In this document: in pieces, positions 1 through 14,952 of the stretch
Numbering within the stretch: position 1 is the first letter of the stretch
How the letters are laid out: every line of letters starts with the position of its first letter
Origin: Candidatus Methanophaga sp. GoMg3.2
Lineage (GTDB): Archaea; Halobacteriota; Syntropharchaeia; Alkanophagales; Methanospirareceae
Assembly (NCBI GenBank): GCA_013180565.1
Contig: QBUN01000398.1
Coordinates: 1 to 14,952 of the forward strand
Reading direction: 5' to 3'
Length of the DNA: 14,952 bases
Made by a program: the position numbers and the translations under genes
The notes under the pieces: generated by a model
Told to the model about the DNA's origin: nothing
The model's input: only the letters and a program-made list of their open reading frames with translations
Databases searched by the model: none

Positions 1-3000
1 GATATAGTCCAACCGCTAATGTTCACGCTCTCGATTGTGGGATTGTAGAGCATAACCCACTCATATATATTGAGGAGGTATCCCGCGGGATTTTGATCGA
101 AGGCTTGTATAACTACGTGTGTGCTCTGTACTGAGTTTGTCATTTCGGTGTTTGAGTCATATGCCATACCAACTGCGGTGCTACTTACAATAATCGCCAA
201 GCCAATAGAAATCGCCAATATTATCCAACCCATCTTGTTTTTCATTTTTTGTTTTTGATTCACCTCCTAAAATTTTATATGAAAATAATCTAATACGTTA
301 TTAATGAAAACATTAGGATTACTAATCCACGGCCCCGAGGTAATAGACGAAGGCGAAGCGGAAGAGGCGATAGGGACGCTAAAGGAGTTGGGATTTGTGT
401 TAGAGGCGGCTCTAGGCGGAATAACAGGTAAAACGGCAGTTATAGATGCCGATTTGCGACACGTAATAGACATAAGCAGGGATAGTAAACCGTCAGAAGT
501 AGTGTACGATTTTGTTAACAGAGGCCTGGATTTTATCCTGTTGTTGAACCATGCGAAGACAGAAGAGAGCGGGTTCATGCTTGGCGAAGGCATTCTGCGG
601 CACTTTATTGATCGCGGTGGAGCAGAGGGCAGTCTTTCATTTGTGCAACTCGAGTACAGCAACAGGATTATTATTCCATGGTTCCTGAAGCGTCGAGATA
701 TATATAGACAGCTAACAGGAATTTTTAGTGACTTTAGTGAGCGAGCCCCCTACAAGCTTGAATCGCGATGTAAAAAGGAATCAGATCTAGTATATCGAAC
801 GATAAAGGGTGTGCATCCGAGCGAGAAAATCGTTGTGAATGGCGTTGTTGTTGGTATGTCTGCGCATGAACATACTGTTACGCTGGTTGCGAAAGAGGGC
901 AAACTTGTAAATATAGTGGGCGGTACGTTAATAGAACATAACCTTGAGAAACTGCCCCTTCTGGACCTGAAGGCCGCGCTGATAAAAACCGGCAGTCTAA
1001 TTCGGAGGACAAAACCGAAAAGGATAAGAATAGAAAATTTAATAGCAAGAAAGGGAAAGAAGAAAGCATGTTTCTTCTACACCGTTGAGAACCTCTTTCC
1101 AAAGATGGCGGAGTCTGATATTGCAGTTGCTGTTGTCATAGGTGACGATACAACAAGCATTGCCGGCGATATACTGAAAAGGTTTGGCATTCCCATGATA
1201 GGCATTACAGACGGCGATGCCGATGGCTTGATCGACGGTATAAGAAGCGGTGCTTTGGCAGAATACGACAAATTCCTGCCTCCTGATTCGATGATAATAC
1301 GATTGAAGCCGGAAAGGGACGATATTATAGGTGAAAAAGTAAAGGCGGCGATTTTTAAAGGTGGTTACGAGATCGAACTGGAAGGCGATGTTGAACAGCA
1401 ATTGGAGGTTTTGAAGCACCGCATACTCGACATAGCAGATGGTGATATTATCAGCGTTTTGAGTTCTTCATCGCCAGAAGGCGAAAAGAAAATTTTAGCG
1501 GAAAACATATGAAACTATAATTCAATAGGTAACATAGCGAAGAAGGGAAAAAAGATATTTATGAATGCTTAAATTAATATCACAGTGGGGAAGAAAATAA
1601 AATGGAAGCAGAAATGTTGGAAGTTGGGGACGTGATGACACCTAAAGTTCTCACGGCTGATGAAGAAACGTCAGTCACTGACCTGTCAAAGGAGATGGAA
1701 ATAGCTGGGCTGGGAAGCATAGTGATAACAAAGTCGGGAAAACCAGTAGGAATTGTTACTGATCGAGATATAGCAATAAAAGTTATAATGCAAGATAGAA
1801 AGGGAAGCGAAATAAAAGCAAAAGAAATTATGTCTTCTCCTCTGGTCACTATTGAGCCAGGCGTACTACTAGAGAAGGCATGTGCGATACTGGCGGAGAA
1901 GGACATAAGAAGGCTGCCAGTGATTGAAGATGGTGAACTCAGGGGCATCATAAGTGTTAGAAACGTATTAACGAGAAACCCAACGTGTGTAACTAAATTC
2001 TATCCATTGGAATAATCTTTTTGCAATGGGCTAGTAAAAAGAGGTGAAAGGAGAAAGATGAGATGAAAGTTGAAGATATAATGAGCCGACCCATCATCAC
2101 AGAGGATGTAGAAACATTTGTAACTAAAATAGCAGAGGATATGGAAGAGTTGGGAATAGGGAGTGTGGTGATAAGCGATGAAGGTAAACCAGCGGGAATA
2201 ATTACTGAGCGAGACATAGCATTAAAGGTTCTACTGAAGGATAAAAGGGCGAGCGAGGTAAAAGCAAAAGAGATCATGACCTCGCCTCTGGTTACCATTG
2301 AGTCAGAAGCATCTGAGGACGAGGCATGTAAGCTTGCATCAAGAAAACGAATAAAAAGACTGGCCGTGGTTGAGGATGGCGTGCTCGTAGGGATCCTGAG
2401 TATTCGGGATCTATTGACAAGGAAGCCGGAATATGTGAGGGAATTCTACTTCTAATTCACGAACAACTGACTTGAGCTACAGCAGCCCGTCCTCCATTAA
2501 GGTACTCATAGCATTCGCACAAGCAGTTGTAGCGTGCGATACCGCTCTTCCGAGTGTTGCATGTGCCTCAGTATAGTCATCCCCTTCTATCTTTATTTTT
2601 ACCTGCTTCAACTTCTCGTCCACAAGTGCGAATTCTTGCATCCGCGTTGCGTTCAATGCTATCCCCGTCTCAGCGGACAAGCCGTCAAAGAAGGCGAAGA
2701 TCGCTTTTTTCGCTCCTTCTAATTCGCGCCCCTCCAGCGTTTCTAGCACTGCCAGCACCTTAGAGCCGATTATCAGTGCCGATTTTATCCGCTCTGCAAA
2801 TTGATAATCGATTATCTCGTTTTTTGTCATAATCTCGAATCAGACTTACCAGATAAAAAAACTTTTTGTCTTTATAACTAACTGCTTGTATCATATTTTT
2901 TCTCAATTCATTATAATAATAGCCCCATCCTTGCCACATCGCATAATTATGAGACCGCCGCGTAAAGTTTTCAAACGGAGCTTGAAGCTTGGAGATCAAA

Positions 3001-6000
3001 TGCAACATTCAATTCGTAATTCGTAATTGATTGAGGGTATTTGTATAGCTAATCTTAAAAACCACGAGATTCCACATGATTAACACAACATTTTTTCTTT
3101 TTTACAAAAAGAAAATTTAGCCTGTGCTAAAAGAAAAACACAAATGTTCTTTTGGTAAAGCTTTTCTTTTTAAGAAAAGGTTTGTGAAAATCTGTGTAAT
3201 CTTGTGGTTTGCCAAACAAATACGAGTGAAGAACAATTTTTATGCTCTTTTGCTAAAGCTTTTCTTTCTAAGAGAAGGTTTGTAATAACCATGCCATCAA
3301 CAATATTAGTAGGGGGATTTTTTGGTGATGAAGGTAAAGGCAAGATAATCGCGTATCTTGCAAGACAAGACAAGCCGGAAGTAGTAGCGAGAGGTGGTGT
3401 AGGACCCAATGCAGGGCATACGGTTGTAGTAGGAGATAAGAGATATGCTTTGAGGATGGTGCCTTCCGGGTTCATATATGAACCTGCACGGCTTCTTATC
3501 GGTGCTGGCGTATTGGTTAATCCAGGTGTGCTAAAAGAGGAAGTATCTTCCTTCGGGTTAAAGGGGCGAGTAGGTGTAGATAGAAGAAGCGTGATAATAG
3601 AACAGAAACATATCGATGAGGACAAAAAAGATAGCCACCTGAAGAACAAAATTGGATCCACGGGCAGTGGCTGTGGACCTGCGAATGCAGCAAGAGCGTA
3701 TCGAACGGCGAGACAGGCGAAAGACGCAAAAGAGCTGGCAGAATTCATTTGTGATGTGCCTATGGAGATAAACACGGCGCTTGACCATGGTAAAGGCGTA
3801 CTGATAGAAGGGACGCAAGGTTTTGGTATCTCTTTGCTCTATGGGACTTATCCATTCGTTACTTCTAAAGATACAACCGCGTCTCAGATGGCTGCTGATG
3901 TGGGCATTGGACCTACACGAGTAGATGATGTAATAGTTGTATTCAAGTCATTTCCAACGCGTGTGGGCGAAGGTCCATTTGGAACGCAGATGAAAGAAGA
4001 AAGAGCGGCTGAGTTGCATATTGAAGAGTATGGCACGGTTACAAAGCGGAAGAGGCGAATAGGCGAGTGGGATGCGGAGATGGCTGCTTACTCGGCGATG
4101 ATAAATGGTGCGACCATAGTGGCATTGAGCGGTGTGGATCGGTTAGACCCGTCATGCAAGGGTGCGACGGAATACGAAGAGTTGAGCAAAGAGGTGAAGG
4201 ATTTTGTTGCTAAGGTTGGGCACGACACACGAGTACCTGTAAAGCTAATCTCAACGGGGCCGGAGGTATCGGAGATAGTGGATTTGCGATAAAAACAAAA
4301 TAAAATAAATTATTGACACCGATTAACACTGATTAACACGGAAAAAAAATAAATCTGTGTAAATCCGTGTCTATGATAATTATCAAAATGGGTAAACTAT
4401 TTACTGGGAATTCCCTTAGACCATATAGCGGGCGACGGTCAATCCTTCCTATATACTGACTTTGGATGTTTCTCGCCCGTTCTACCGTATTTCAATCGCC
4501 CGCCGGACATTTGGAAACCCGAAGACTGCTGCTCGGTTTCTATCAGATCGCGCGTTCTGCCGGCGACCTGAGCTTCCGGATTATTCGCCTCTTCCGTCAC
4601 TGCGTTCCTTGCTATATGCAAATCATCTATTTTTATCATTCCGATCGCAGCACCTGTAGCAGTGATAATAGCCTGCAATTTCACCTGCATTGGGTCTATT
4701 ATACCCTCATCCATCATATCCTTCACTTTCTTGTCCATGCCGGAAATCCCTAAATTGATGTTACCTGCATAGTGCTCAGCTCTTAGCTCTGCAAGTGTAT
4801 CTATCTGGTCCATTCCACTATTTTTCGCTATAGCCCGCGGTATAGACTCCAAAGCATCCGCAAAAGCATCTACTACCATTTGCTCCTTGCTTGCTATACT
4901 CATTGCGAATTTCCTTAACTGTGTAGCACATTCGATCTCCACCGCACCGCCTCCTGGCACTACCCTATTATCGTCGAATAAGAGCGCAACCGCGTACAAA
5001 GCGCTTTTTATATCGCCTACCATACCCTCCAGAATCCGTAGAAATGCACCTCTTATAATTATCGTGGACGATTTTGTATACGGACACTGCTCGAAAAAGA
5101 CGTATTTATCGCCTCCTACCGGCCGCTGTACCACCTTGCCGGCAGAGCCAAATTTGCTCGCATCCAAATCACTCACAGCTTGCACTATCTTCCCGGCTGT
5201 GGATTTCTCCAACCGCTTCAAGTCCGTTAACTTCACCCGCTTTATTAGCATTACGCCCGCTCGACGGAACTTATCCAGCGCATCGTCATCCACACCCCAC
5301 CGGCAGCAATATACATCTGCACCCGACTCGATTACCGAGTCTATAAGATCATCGAAAAGCTTTGTTCTTGCCTCTCGGAACTCCTTGAAATGAGAGGGCT
5401 TTGATAGTTTAACATGAAAATCGAGTGCGCCGACTGTGTCGCCCGCGCTGCTTCGCTCCCTTGCTGCAGTACCGGTTTTTAGCTCCTTCCTACCCTTTAC
5501 TTTTGGCTCTTTATGTTCTATAGGGAAATCAAGTAAAGCTATCTTTGCATTCTCCTTCTCTGTTGGAAGCGCATCCAGAATATCCCGGTCTATAACAACG
5601 CCTTCGTAAAATCGCGTATCTACCACTCTTCCGCCTTTCTTTGTCTCTATTGCGACATCATCCACATCTATTTCGCCACTTTCGCTTAACCGTTTTATGC
5701 TTTTCACTATTGCATCAGCTAAATTATCCTCGCCACCGTAAGCACTTATCTTCAAGGCGGTCTTCGCCACTTGCTTCAAATAAGCATCGCTTTCGGTTAT
5801 GTTCACCGTAGAAGCGAGATCGTTAAGCATCTCTTTTGTACGTTCCAATGCCATAGCATAGCCACTTATAACCACATTTTGATGTATGCCCAACTTTTTC
5901 AGTTCATAGCCACGCCAGACGAACTCACCTATTAGCGCCATAACAGTAGATACGCCATCGCCAACTCGCTCACCCTGGGTTAACCCAGCGTTAATCAATA

Positions 6001-9000
6001 TATCGGCAGCCGGATGCTTATATTCTAATTCTTTTACTATGCTGTATGCATTACTGGTTACAAGGTCCGCAGCATCTATTTTTGTTGCTCCACTGGTGAT
6101 CAGTTTCTTCGAGCCACGAGGGCCTAAGATTGATTTGAACATGTCAGAAAAAGTAAAGGAAACAATAGCATTCGCTTCCTGGATTTCCTCTGGCGGCACT
6201 TCTCCCGGCGGTAACTCTTCCTTTATTGTCATCTTTCCTTTTTCCTATATGTTTACACCTTTCATAAAGTTGGATACAATAAGGAGATGTACCTTCTGCA
6301 ATATAAATGTTGCAGTCATGATGAAGGGCCACCTTTAATAAGCGACCACCTGCGGCAGTGCTCCCTTATTATATCGGCCCTGCTTATTATTCCCACCAAT
6401 TCTTTATTCTCTTCTTCACTTCGCCCCTTTACCACTGGCAATCTACCCACATGGTATATGTCCATTTTATGCAGTGCATCTTCCAGAAACTCGTCCGGAT
6501 ATGCTACGAGCACTTCCTTTGTGCACATTAGGCGTACTTTTCGATAAACCGACCCTTCTTCTCTTTGCTTTTCCAAGTCCATTAAGGTCGTTATTCCTAC
6601 CAGCCTACCCACTTTATCCACGACTGGATAGGCTATATGTCCGGTTCTATCAACGAAATAAAGTGCTTCTTTCACTGTTGTATCTACCGAAATTGTCTGC
6701 ACATCTTCTATATATGCATCTTTTACTCTTATCCCTTCGAGTAAATCCACCATGAATTCACGTCTATGTGCTGGTGATTCCTTTCTCGTTTTTACTTGTT
6801 TCTCGTATATTGTCCATCCACCGGAAAGCGCATAAGCCACTACCGAAGTGAGCATCAACGGCACCAGCAGACTGTAACTACCCGCCATCTCAGAGATCAT
6901 TAATATTGCTGCAATAGGCACTTTCGCCGCACCAGCAAAGAAAGCAGCCATTCCTACAAGCACAAAAGCTGACATCGTTGGCCCCGCTATTATTTCAGGG
7001 AAGAAAAAGTGTGATACCCCCGCAAACAGCCCACCTAGCATTGCCCCTATAACTAATGAAGGTGCAAAAACACCGCCACTTCCTCCTGAACCTATGGTAA
7101 ACGAGGTAGCAAATATCTTTGCAATAGCAACGATAAGTGTTAGTTCCACCAATTCAAATAGTGGCAAGTCAACACCTGTGGCGGTCATATCCAGGGTTGT
7201 CTGAATGGCGCCGTATCCCATGCCAAGTATCCCATCCAACGCCTGTGGGTTCCAGTAGCCAATTAGTAATACGAGAACGCCAACCAAAACACCACCAACA
7301 GCAGGTTTTAGATGATTCGGAATCGCTAATCCATTGAACATATCCCGTGTCGCATAGAATACTTTAATATAGAAAATGCCCAAGGCTGCGCATACAATAC
7401 CCAAAATCGCAAAAAAAATCAGTTCACGAGGCTGCGTGAAGATATAAGGCGAAGTATCAAATATGGGCTCCCAACCGATAAATGGAAAAGAGCAGAATAC
7501 CGCGTATCCGACTACCGAAGAGACGACCGCGGGAATCATGGATTCCATCTCAAAATCTCGTTTATATAGCATTTCTATGCCGAACAAAGCACCTCCAAGC
7601 GGTGCTTTAAATATGGCTCCGATGCCCGCAGCAGCACCACAAATCATCATCATCCTCCTATCTCTTTCGCTAAACTTCAACCGAGAAGCGATGAGAGATC
7701 CAAATCCGCCTCCTATCTGCGAAATCGGACCCTCCCTTCCCGCACTTCCGCCTGAGCCAATAGTGATGGCCGAGGCGATTGTCTTGATCAGAGGCACACT
7801 TCTTCTTATCTCGCCTCTTTTGTTGTGAAATGCATCAATCACTGCATCCGTTCCATCGCCCTCGGCTTCAGGTGTAAATGTATAGATAATCAATCCGGCA
7901 ATAAGCCCTCCAAGTGCGGGAATCAGTGCAAGCACCCATAAACGAAATGGAGCGGTGGGTAGAGGAAGAAGGTGTATATCCGGCTCGCCAGCCGGAGAAG
8001 TGAGCTGAAACCCGGCGAGATAACCCAAGAAAAAATCATTTGATATTTGTAGCAACAGATAAAAGGCAAATGCTCCGAGTCCTGCCACTATACCTATTAT
8101 TATACTCCAGAACACCCATCTCGGTATGTATTTCAGCTCTTTTGTGCTAAACTCTTCCATCCCCGCCATTCTTTATCCCTTATTCTTTAAAAATCTTGAT
8201 ATTAAAGCATGTCATCTATGGGAGATAATTTTAATTTTCGACGCCATAAAAGCATTTTCTTCAGTATCCCGGATGCTTACTTCTGTCCTCTTGTGGTCAG
8301 GGCCAAAAGGTATAAACGATGTTACATTGTAGCAGAAGAACTACGATACGATTGAAAATTATATGATTTCGCTTGCTAGCTCACCCCCTCAACTTTGGTT
8401 TTGCCCGGCCTTTAAGTTTACGAATGTACCTCTATGATACTTTACATTTGGTTATTATTGTAGCATGTAAAGATAAACTTGACGATGAGGGTCACTACGG
8501 TATAGCCTGAAAATTTATTATATTGGCTAAAAGTGGGAACTACTTATGTATTTGCATTCATAGTTAATAAATAGTGTTGTTAGGCTGAAAATGTACCGAA
8601 TAGAAAACCTGTTTAATCCAAAGAGTGTAGCAGTGATTGGAGCAACCGAACGAGAAGGTACCATTGGCCGACAATTAACGAAGAATCTCCTTTTAGGCAA
8701 GGATATGAGAAACGTGTATGCAGTTAACCCAAATAAAGACACAGTTTTGGGGCTAAAGTGTTTTCCAAGCATAACAGAAGTACCAGAACATGTTGATTTA
8801 GCAGTTATAGCAACTCCCGCTAAAACTGTACCTGAGATAGTCAACGAATGTGGTCAAAGTGGTGTTGATGGAGCTGTTATAATTTCAGCGGGCTTTAGGG
8901 AAATAGGAGAAGAAGGCGAAAGGTTAGAAGATGAAATAAACCAATTTCAGGAGAAACATGGTCTCCGAATACTTGGTCCTAATTGTCTTGGATTCGCCAG

Positions 9001-12000
9001 ACCTCACGCTGGTCTTAACGCAACCTTTTTGAGAAATAACCCAAAACCCGGCGAAATCGCCTTTATCTCGCAGAGCGGTGCTTTAGGCACTGCGATATTA
9101 GATTGGGCGGTAAGCACTCATGTAGGCTTTAGCATGTTCGCTTCTTTGGGTTCCATGTTGAATATCGATTTTGGGGATTTAATAGATTATCTTGGAAGAG
9201 ACCCTTACACGAGGAGCATAGTCATTTATATGGAGGGGGTAGGTTCTGCGAGGAAATTCATTAGCGCAACCAAGGGATTCGCGAGAACTAAACCGATCAT
9301 TGTCCTTAAGCCCGGAAAATACTTGGAAAGTGCCAAGGCTGCACGATCCCATACGGGTGCATTGGCGGGGAATTATGAGGTTTACGCTGCTGCGTTTAAG
9401 AGGGGAGGTGCAGTGCACGTGGATGAAATTGAAAATCTCTTCAATTGCGCGAGTGTTTTAGATTCGAGGTATCTCCCAGCAGGGCCACGCTTAGCCATCA
9501 TCTCTAACGGCGGTGGACCCGGCGTTATGGCTACCGATTCCGTTATTGATAACGGAGGAGAAATAGTTGAACTTTCGGATGAATTGAAAATGACCTTGGG
9601 GAAATTCCTTCCACCATACTGGAGCAATGGGAACCCGATAGATTTATTAGGAGATGCAGATGTCGAAAGGTACGATAAAACTATAAGGGCCTGCATACGC
9701 GATCCGGAGGTTGATGGCATCATAGTGATTTATACACCTCAAGGGACAGCACAACCAAGAGATTTAGCTAAAAAGGTTATAAAAATAGCAGAAAAGAAAC
9801 TTATACCAATCCTAACTGTATGGATGGGCGAAAAAGGAGTAGAGGGAGCAAGGAAACTTTTTTATGCTCACAATATACCCACGTTTTCAACTCCAGAAAA
9901 AGCTATTAGAACTTATATGTACATGTATAAGTATAAGCGAAACCTTGAACTTCTATACGAAACCCCGGAAGAACTACCCGTAGATCTTTCTCCTCCTAAG
10001 AGCCACCTAAAGCTCATGATACAAAAAGTTGTTGGAGAAGGAAGGACCGTTTTAACCCAGGACGAGGTAGATAAATTCCTGGATGCTTACGGAGTTCCTA
10101 GAGCAGAAAGTTACCTTGTCAAGAACGTGGACGAAGCAGCTATGGCTGCTTCTCGAGTTGGATTTCCTGTTGTGCTCAAGGTAGTGTCGCCAGATATAGT
10201 ACATAAAATAGATATTGGTGGAGTAATCCTAGGCGTTAACTCCGAGGATACACTTAGAACCCAATACCAAAATCTCATAGAATCCGTCCAGAAAGCTGCG
10301 CCCTATGCCAAGATATATGGCGTTTACGTTCAAAAGATGAAAAAATTTGATTATGAGTTAATTCTTGGAGCAAGAAAAGATAGAGATTTTGGAGCTGTAA
10401 TATTGTTTGGTCATGGAGGGACAGGCGTAGAGTACTTCCGGGATTTTTCGATAGCGCTCCCTCCTTTAAATCAAACCCTAGCTCGAAGAATGATGGAGGA
10501 AACGAAGATATATCGAGCGCTTTCCAAGGGTTTAAGGAACGTGTCCCCTGTAGATATAAGGGTTTTAGAGGAGGTTGTGGTGAAATTCTCAAATCTGATC
10601 GTAGATTTCCCTGAAATTGCTGAAATGGAGATAAATCCGCTTGCTGCTTCAAAAGATACGATTTATGCTCTTGACGCCAGGATGGTGCTAGATCCCGAAG
10701 CTCTTAAAATTACGGATCGCTATACGCACTTAGCTATCCTACCCTACCCAATAAAGTACGTTGTTCCGTGGCGGCTTAAAGATGGAACTGAGGTGATACT
10801 CAGGCCCATTAGGCCTGAAGACGAGCAGATAGAACATAAATTGATTAAAGGGTTATCTAATGAGACAAGCAGGTTTAGATTTTTCGGTATAATTAAGGAG
10901 TTATCTCACAAGGATTTAGTTCGTTTTTGCAACATAGATTACGATAGGGAAATGGCCATCATAGCGGAGGTTCGCGAAGGTGAAAAAAAGAAAGAGATCG
11001 GAGTGAGCCGATTAATTTTGGAACCGGGCAGAAAGCGAGGAGAATTCGCAGTTGTTGTAACTGATGAATATCAAGGGAAAGGTTTAGGAACCAAACTAAT
11101 AGATCTGCTTATCGAGATAGCAAATGAAAAAAATCTTGATAGTATTTACGGAATAATTCTTCCTGAAAATAGTGTGATGATCCAATTATGCGAAAAAATG
11201 GGCTTCACTATTAAACGCTCTGGGGAAGAAGTTATAGCAAATTTAAACCTAACCCTTTGATTAAACAAGATATTGAGCTTCAAAGTAACTATCTCAAAGG
11301 GTTTCAAGGTCCACTCTATTCTTTGCCCAGGAACTTGATTTCCCTCATGAGGTCGGTCCTGGAAATGATACCTTCCATCTGTCCTCCTTTCATAACAATC
11401 AAGCGACCTACGTTTTTGGTGGACATTAATATAAGAGCATCGGAGGCATCCGCATCCGGTCCGATTGTGATTATCTCTCTTTTCATAACCTCCTCGACCC
11501 TGGTAGTGTCTCGCTTCGAGGCAGGTATTTGTCGGACGTCTCCAAAGGTTATCACACCAAGTACCGGAGAACTCTGTTCTTCTTGCACCGGATAGCCTAT
11601 GTGTTTGGTTCTAAACATTACATCTACCAAGTGATTGAGCGTCATGTCTGGAGGCACATAGACAACATTCGGGACTGCGGTCATAACATCCCGGGCCTTA
11701 ACGCCTTCCAGAGTGACCGAAATGATCGTTGCCTGCTCTTCTCCCGAAGCACCAAAGTAGATGAAGATGGCTATGAGTATTAACCATACTCCCCCGGGCA
11801 ATGTTAGTAACCCGAAAAGACCCATAGCAAATGCAAAGCTCTTACCCACTACAACTGCCTTCTTTGTCGCATCTATATATGACATACGCGTAGCGAACCA
11901 CGCACGCAATATCCTTCCTCCATCCATGGGAAAAGCGGGAATAAGATTGAAGAGACCAAGGATTACGTTGTAAAATGCGATTATACCCACGACTATGAGG

Positions 12001-14952
12001 GTAGCATCCTTGAGTGTCACTCCTGATGCCGCCAGATTTACCGGACCGAAGATGTAGTAAATAGCAGAGGCAAGGGCGCCGATACTCAGGCTGAAGGCGG
12101 GGCCAGCAGCCGAAATCTTTGCTTCCATTCTCGGGTCTTTGGGTATCTCTTCCATCTGTGCCACGCCACCGAGTACGAACAGGGAGATGCTCCGTATTTT
12201 TGACCCATAACGCCTTGCCACGAAGGAGTGACTGAGCTCGTGAAAGAGCAGAGTGGCGAAAAAAAGAACAGACACAATGGCGCCCAACAGGTACTTTAGC
12301 CAGGTCGAAATATTTAAGCCTCCAAAACCCAAGATTATGCCGAATATTGTAATATCATTAACCGCAAAAACCCAGATAAAAAGTAGTAGTATTATAAGAA
12401 ATGAGAGGTGCAGCTTTATAGGTATACCACCGATACTGCCAATTCGGTAAGACCACTTCATTTTCTTTTTAATACCTCCAGAGGTTTTAAATCAATAAGC
12501 TGTTCAACGAGCTCTTTAACCCTTCTTATCTTCGCATCGCCCTTTATCCTCGCCTTCCCAAATACCGCATCCACCTTCTCCATCGTCTTGAGTGTATCAT
12601 CCGCAACGAGAATAACCGGCACACCTTTCTCTTCTGCTTTTCCAAGCATCGTTGCCGGCGGTTCTAAATGCCCGGTCAGCAGAAGGCACTTTATATTCCC
12701 CGTCTCCAGTGCTAGATTTTGCAAATCCGCCCGGTCTCCACCGGTTATCAATGCCGCTTGCCTCACACTCCTGAAATATTTCAATGCTGATGGCGGGGAC
12801 ATCGCACCTATCAAGAACTCCTCGATAATTACATCTTCCTTTGGCTTAACAAGCCATTCGCCATTCAGTGCCTCACCAAGTTCACTGACAAACAAGCCGG
12901 CAAGTAGAGGGTCGTAAGGCAGCGTACCAAGCATTTCCATTCCGTTCCGTTTTAAGAATCTTTCAGCGATATCCTTGACGTACGCCTTCTTGTAGCCCGC
13001 GAGCTGATTGAACAGAACGAACTTAAGCCGTTCGCCAAAAAGTTCTCTTGCAGTAAGAATCCCATCAATGACGAAATCGCTCGTGTATTTCACCACCATG
13101 AGACTCTTTAAATCCAGCAAGGATGAAACGTCCAGATCACTGAGGCCCAGCGCTCTTCCAACTTTATACTCAACTGCACCCTCCACAAGGACAACATCCT
13201 TACCCTCTGAGAGTCTCTTATATGAATTCATAACTCTTTTCTTTAACGCTACTGGGTCCGCGAAACAAACAAATTCCGCATATGGTCTGTCAAGCTTGAC
13301 CGGGCATATATCTCCCATATTGTCTCCGGTATTCAACACGCTCGCCGTATTGTGCGCGTCTTCATCAACTAATTCGTTGCTTATCCGGGTGGTGCCCACG
13401 CAAAAAGGTTTGAAATAGCCGACTTTAAATCCTTTTTCACGCAGTATTAGCCCCAGAGCTATTATCAACGCGCTCTTTCCTGAATATTCTTCTATGGATG
13501 ATACAAGTAGGCTTTTCATTTCCTCTCTCCCATAATCATTTTAAAATCTATTGCATAACAACCTTTGCCGTGCTCAAAGACCTTAATTGGATTTAAATCC
13601 GCTTCAAGTATCTCTGGGAAGTCCATACTAATTTGTGAAAATCTGAGCAAAACATCCACCAACGAATTTATATCTGACATCGGCTCTCCTCTTACACCCC
13701 TCAATATCCTATATGCCTTAACACTTTTAATCATTTCTATTGCATCTTCCTTACTCAGTGGTGCAATCCTGAACGAAACGTCTTTGAAGACCTCAACATA
13801 AATCCCCCCCAGTCCAAACATTATCAAAGGTCCAAAATGCATGTCTCGCTTCATACCAACGATTACCTCCTTCCCGCCTTCGATCATCTGCTGAACAAGA
13901 ATACCTTCTATTCGCCTTGCACTTGTGTATTTCTCAGCCCGGTGCATGATTTTAAAAAACGTTTCTTTTACCTCTTCTCGTCTCACGTTCAGCTTTACAC
14001 AACCCACGTCCGTTTTATGAACTATATCAGGGGAAACAATTTTCATACTCACGGGATAGCCTATCCTGTCTGCGATTTCAAGTGCTTCTTCTGCCGTTTC
14101 TGCTTTACCATACGAAGGCGCGGGTATTCCATAGGCTTCTAACACTTTAAATCCCTCAACACCTATACCCATTTTTGCCTCTTTTCTCTCTCGGAGTTCT
14201 ATCAACTTCTCAATGGCTTTCCTATCAACTTTGGAGTAAGGTGGTGGAGCAGATACTTTCTCCCTGCTCTCGCGATATTTATCGACTGCGCAGAGTGCTT
14301 TTACCGCCCGTACAGGGTCGAAGTAGTTTGTGATTCCGTGCTTTTTAAACCGCTCCAACGGTTGCATGACCGTCTCACCACCCATAAACACCGGAATAAT
14401 CGGCTTCTTATCGTTTAATTCCAGAACATAATCCCCTGCTTTATCAAATTCTATCGGCGCAGTGGGAGAAAGTATGGCGATTATTGCACCTACGTTTTCA
14501 TCGGCTGACACGACACCCAGAGCGTTTTTGAATTTTTCCGCATCTGCATCCCCCATCACATCAACGGGATTATAAAAATTCGCAACATGCAAATCACAGA
14601 GTTTTTCCATCGTTTCTCTATCAAAAGGAGCAAGTTCAAGCCCATATTCCTCTATTGCATCGGCAGCCATAACACCCGGACCACCTGAATTGGTTACAAT
14701 CGCTATTCCGCCCTTTACGTCACGAATTCTTGATAGGGTGAGCGAGAAATCAAACAAATCCTCTATCGAATTCACTTCGACCACTCCGGCTTGCTGAAAT
14801 GCCGTGCTGAAAGCTTCTGAACTGCCTGCTATGCTCCCGGTATGGCTCGAAGCAGCTTTTGCTCCTGCTTCTGTTCTCCCGCTTTTCATCACAACCACCG
14901 GCTTTGTTTTCGTGACATGCCTCACAACATCCATAAATCGCCTTCCTTCCCT

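Overview
The window looks like chromosomal DNA from a euryarchaeon in the methanogen/methanotroph range. The evidence is a group II (thermosome-type) chaperonin homologue, a short archaeal-type adenylosuccinate synthetase, ADP-forming acyl-CoA synthetases, a DUF2117-like protein of the kind I associate with methanogens and ANME archaea, and TATA-like boxes about 25 bases upstream of start codons that lack a ribosome binding site. An ANME-1/Methanophagales-like lineage is a reasonable guess, but this is inference from gene content and cannot be settled from the window. No rRNA, tRNA, CRISPR array or transposase gene was seen.

Layout. Bases 1-245 (minus) hold the 5' part of a secreted lamin-tail-domain protein, divergent from a leaderless DUF2117-like gene (304-1512). 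Two tandem paralogous stand-alone CBS-pair genes follow (1602-2015, 2063-2455), convergent with an unrecognised 117-residue helical protein (2477-2830, minus). The 2831-3290 interval is repeat-rich: a MITE-like element of about 150 bp with imperfect 27-28 bp terminal inverted repeats and three internal hairpins, plus a 40-bp direct repeat whose second copy is the leader of purA (3291-4292). A second, smaller inverted repeat of the same sequence family lies just after purA. On the minus strand come a divergent chaperonin (4439-6232) and a ClC chloride transporter with C-terminal CBS domains (6316-8169). After a 421-bp intergenic region comes a large plus-strand ADP-forming acyl-CoA synthetase fused to a GNAT acetyltransferase (8591-11260). 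Converging on it is a minus-strand operon with ATGA stop/start overlaps: ADP-forming acetyl-CoA synthetase (truncated by the right edge), a BioD-like/DRTGG protein, and a site-2-protease-like metalloprotease with two CBS domains.

How the genes may work together (inference). Adenine nucleotides recur: PurA commits IMP to AMP, two acyl-CoA synthetases are predicted to make ATP from ADP during acyl-CoA hydrolysis, and four proteins carry eight CBS domains, which commonly sense AMP/ADP/ATP. The acyl-CoA synthetase / DRTGG / S2P operon is the tightest functional unit and suggests a link between acetate (or other acid) energy conservation and membrane proteolysis.

The most striking single observation is the chaperonin. 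It has Asn61 and Ser410 where group I and II chaperonins have the two ATP-hydrolysis aspartates (GroEL D52 and D398). It also has an apical-domain insertion and an unusual polar tail. It looks like an ATPase-impaired 'pseudo-thermosome' rather than a housekeeping chaperonin.
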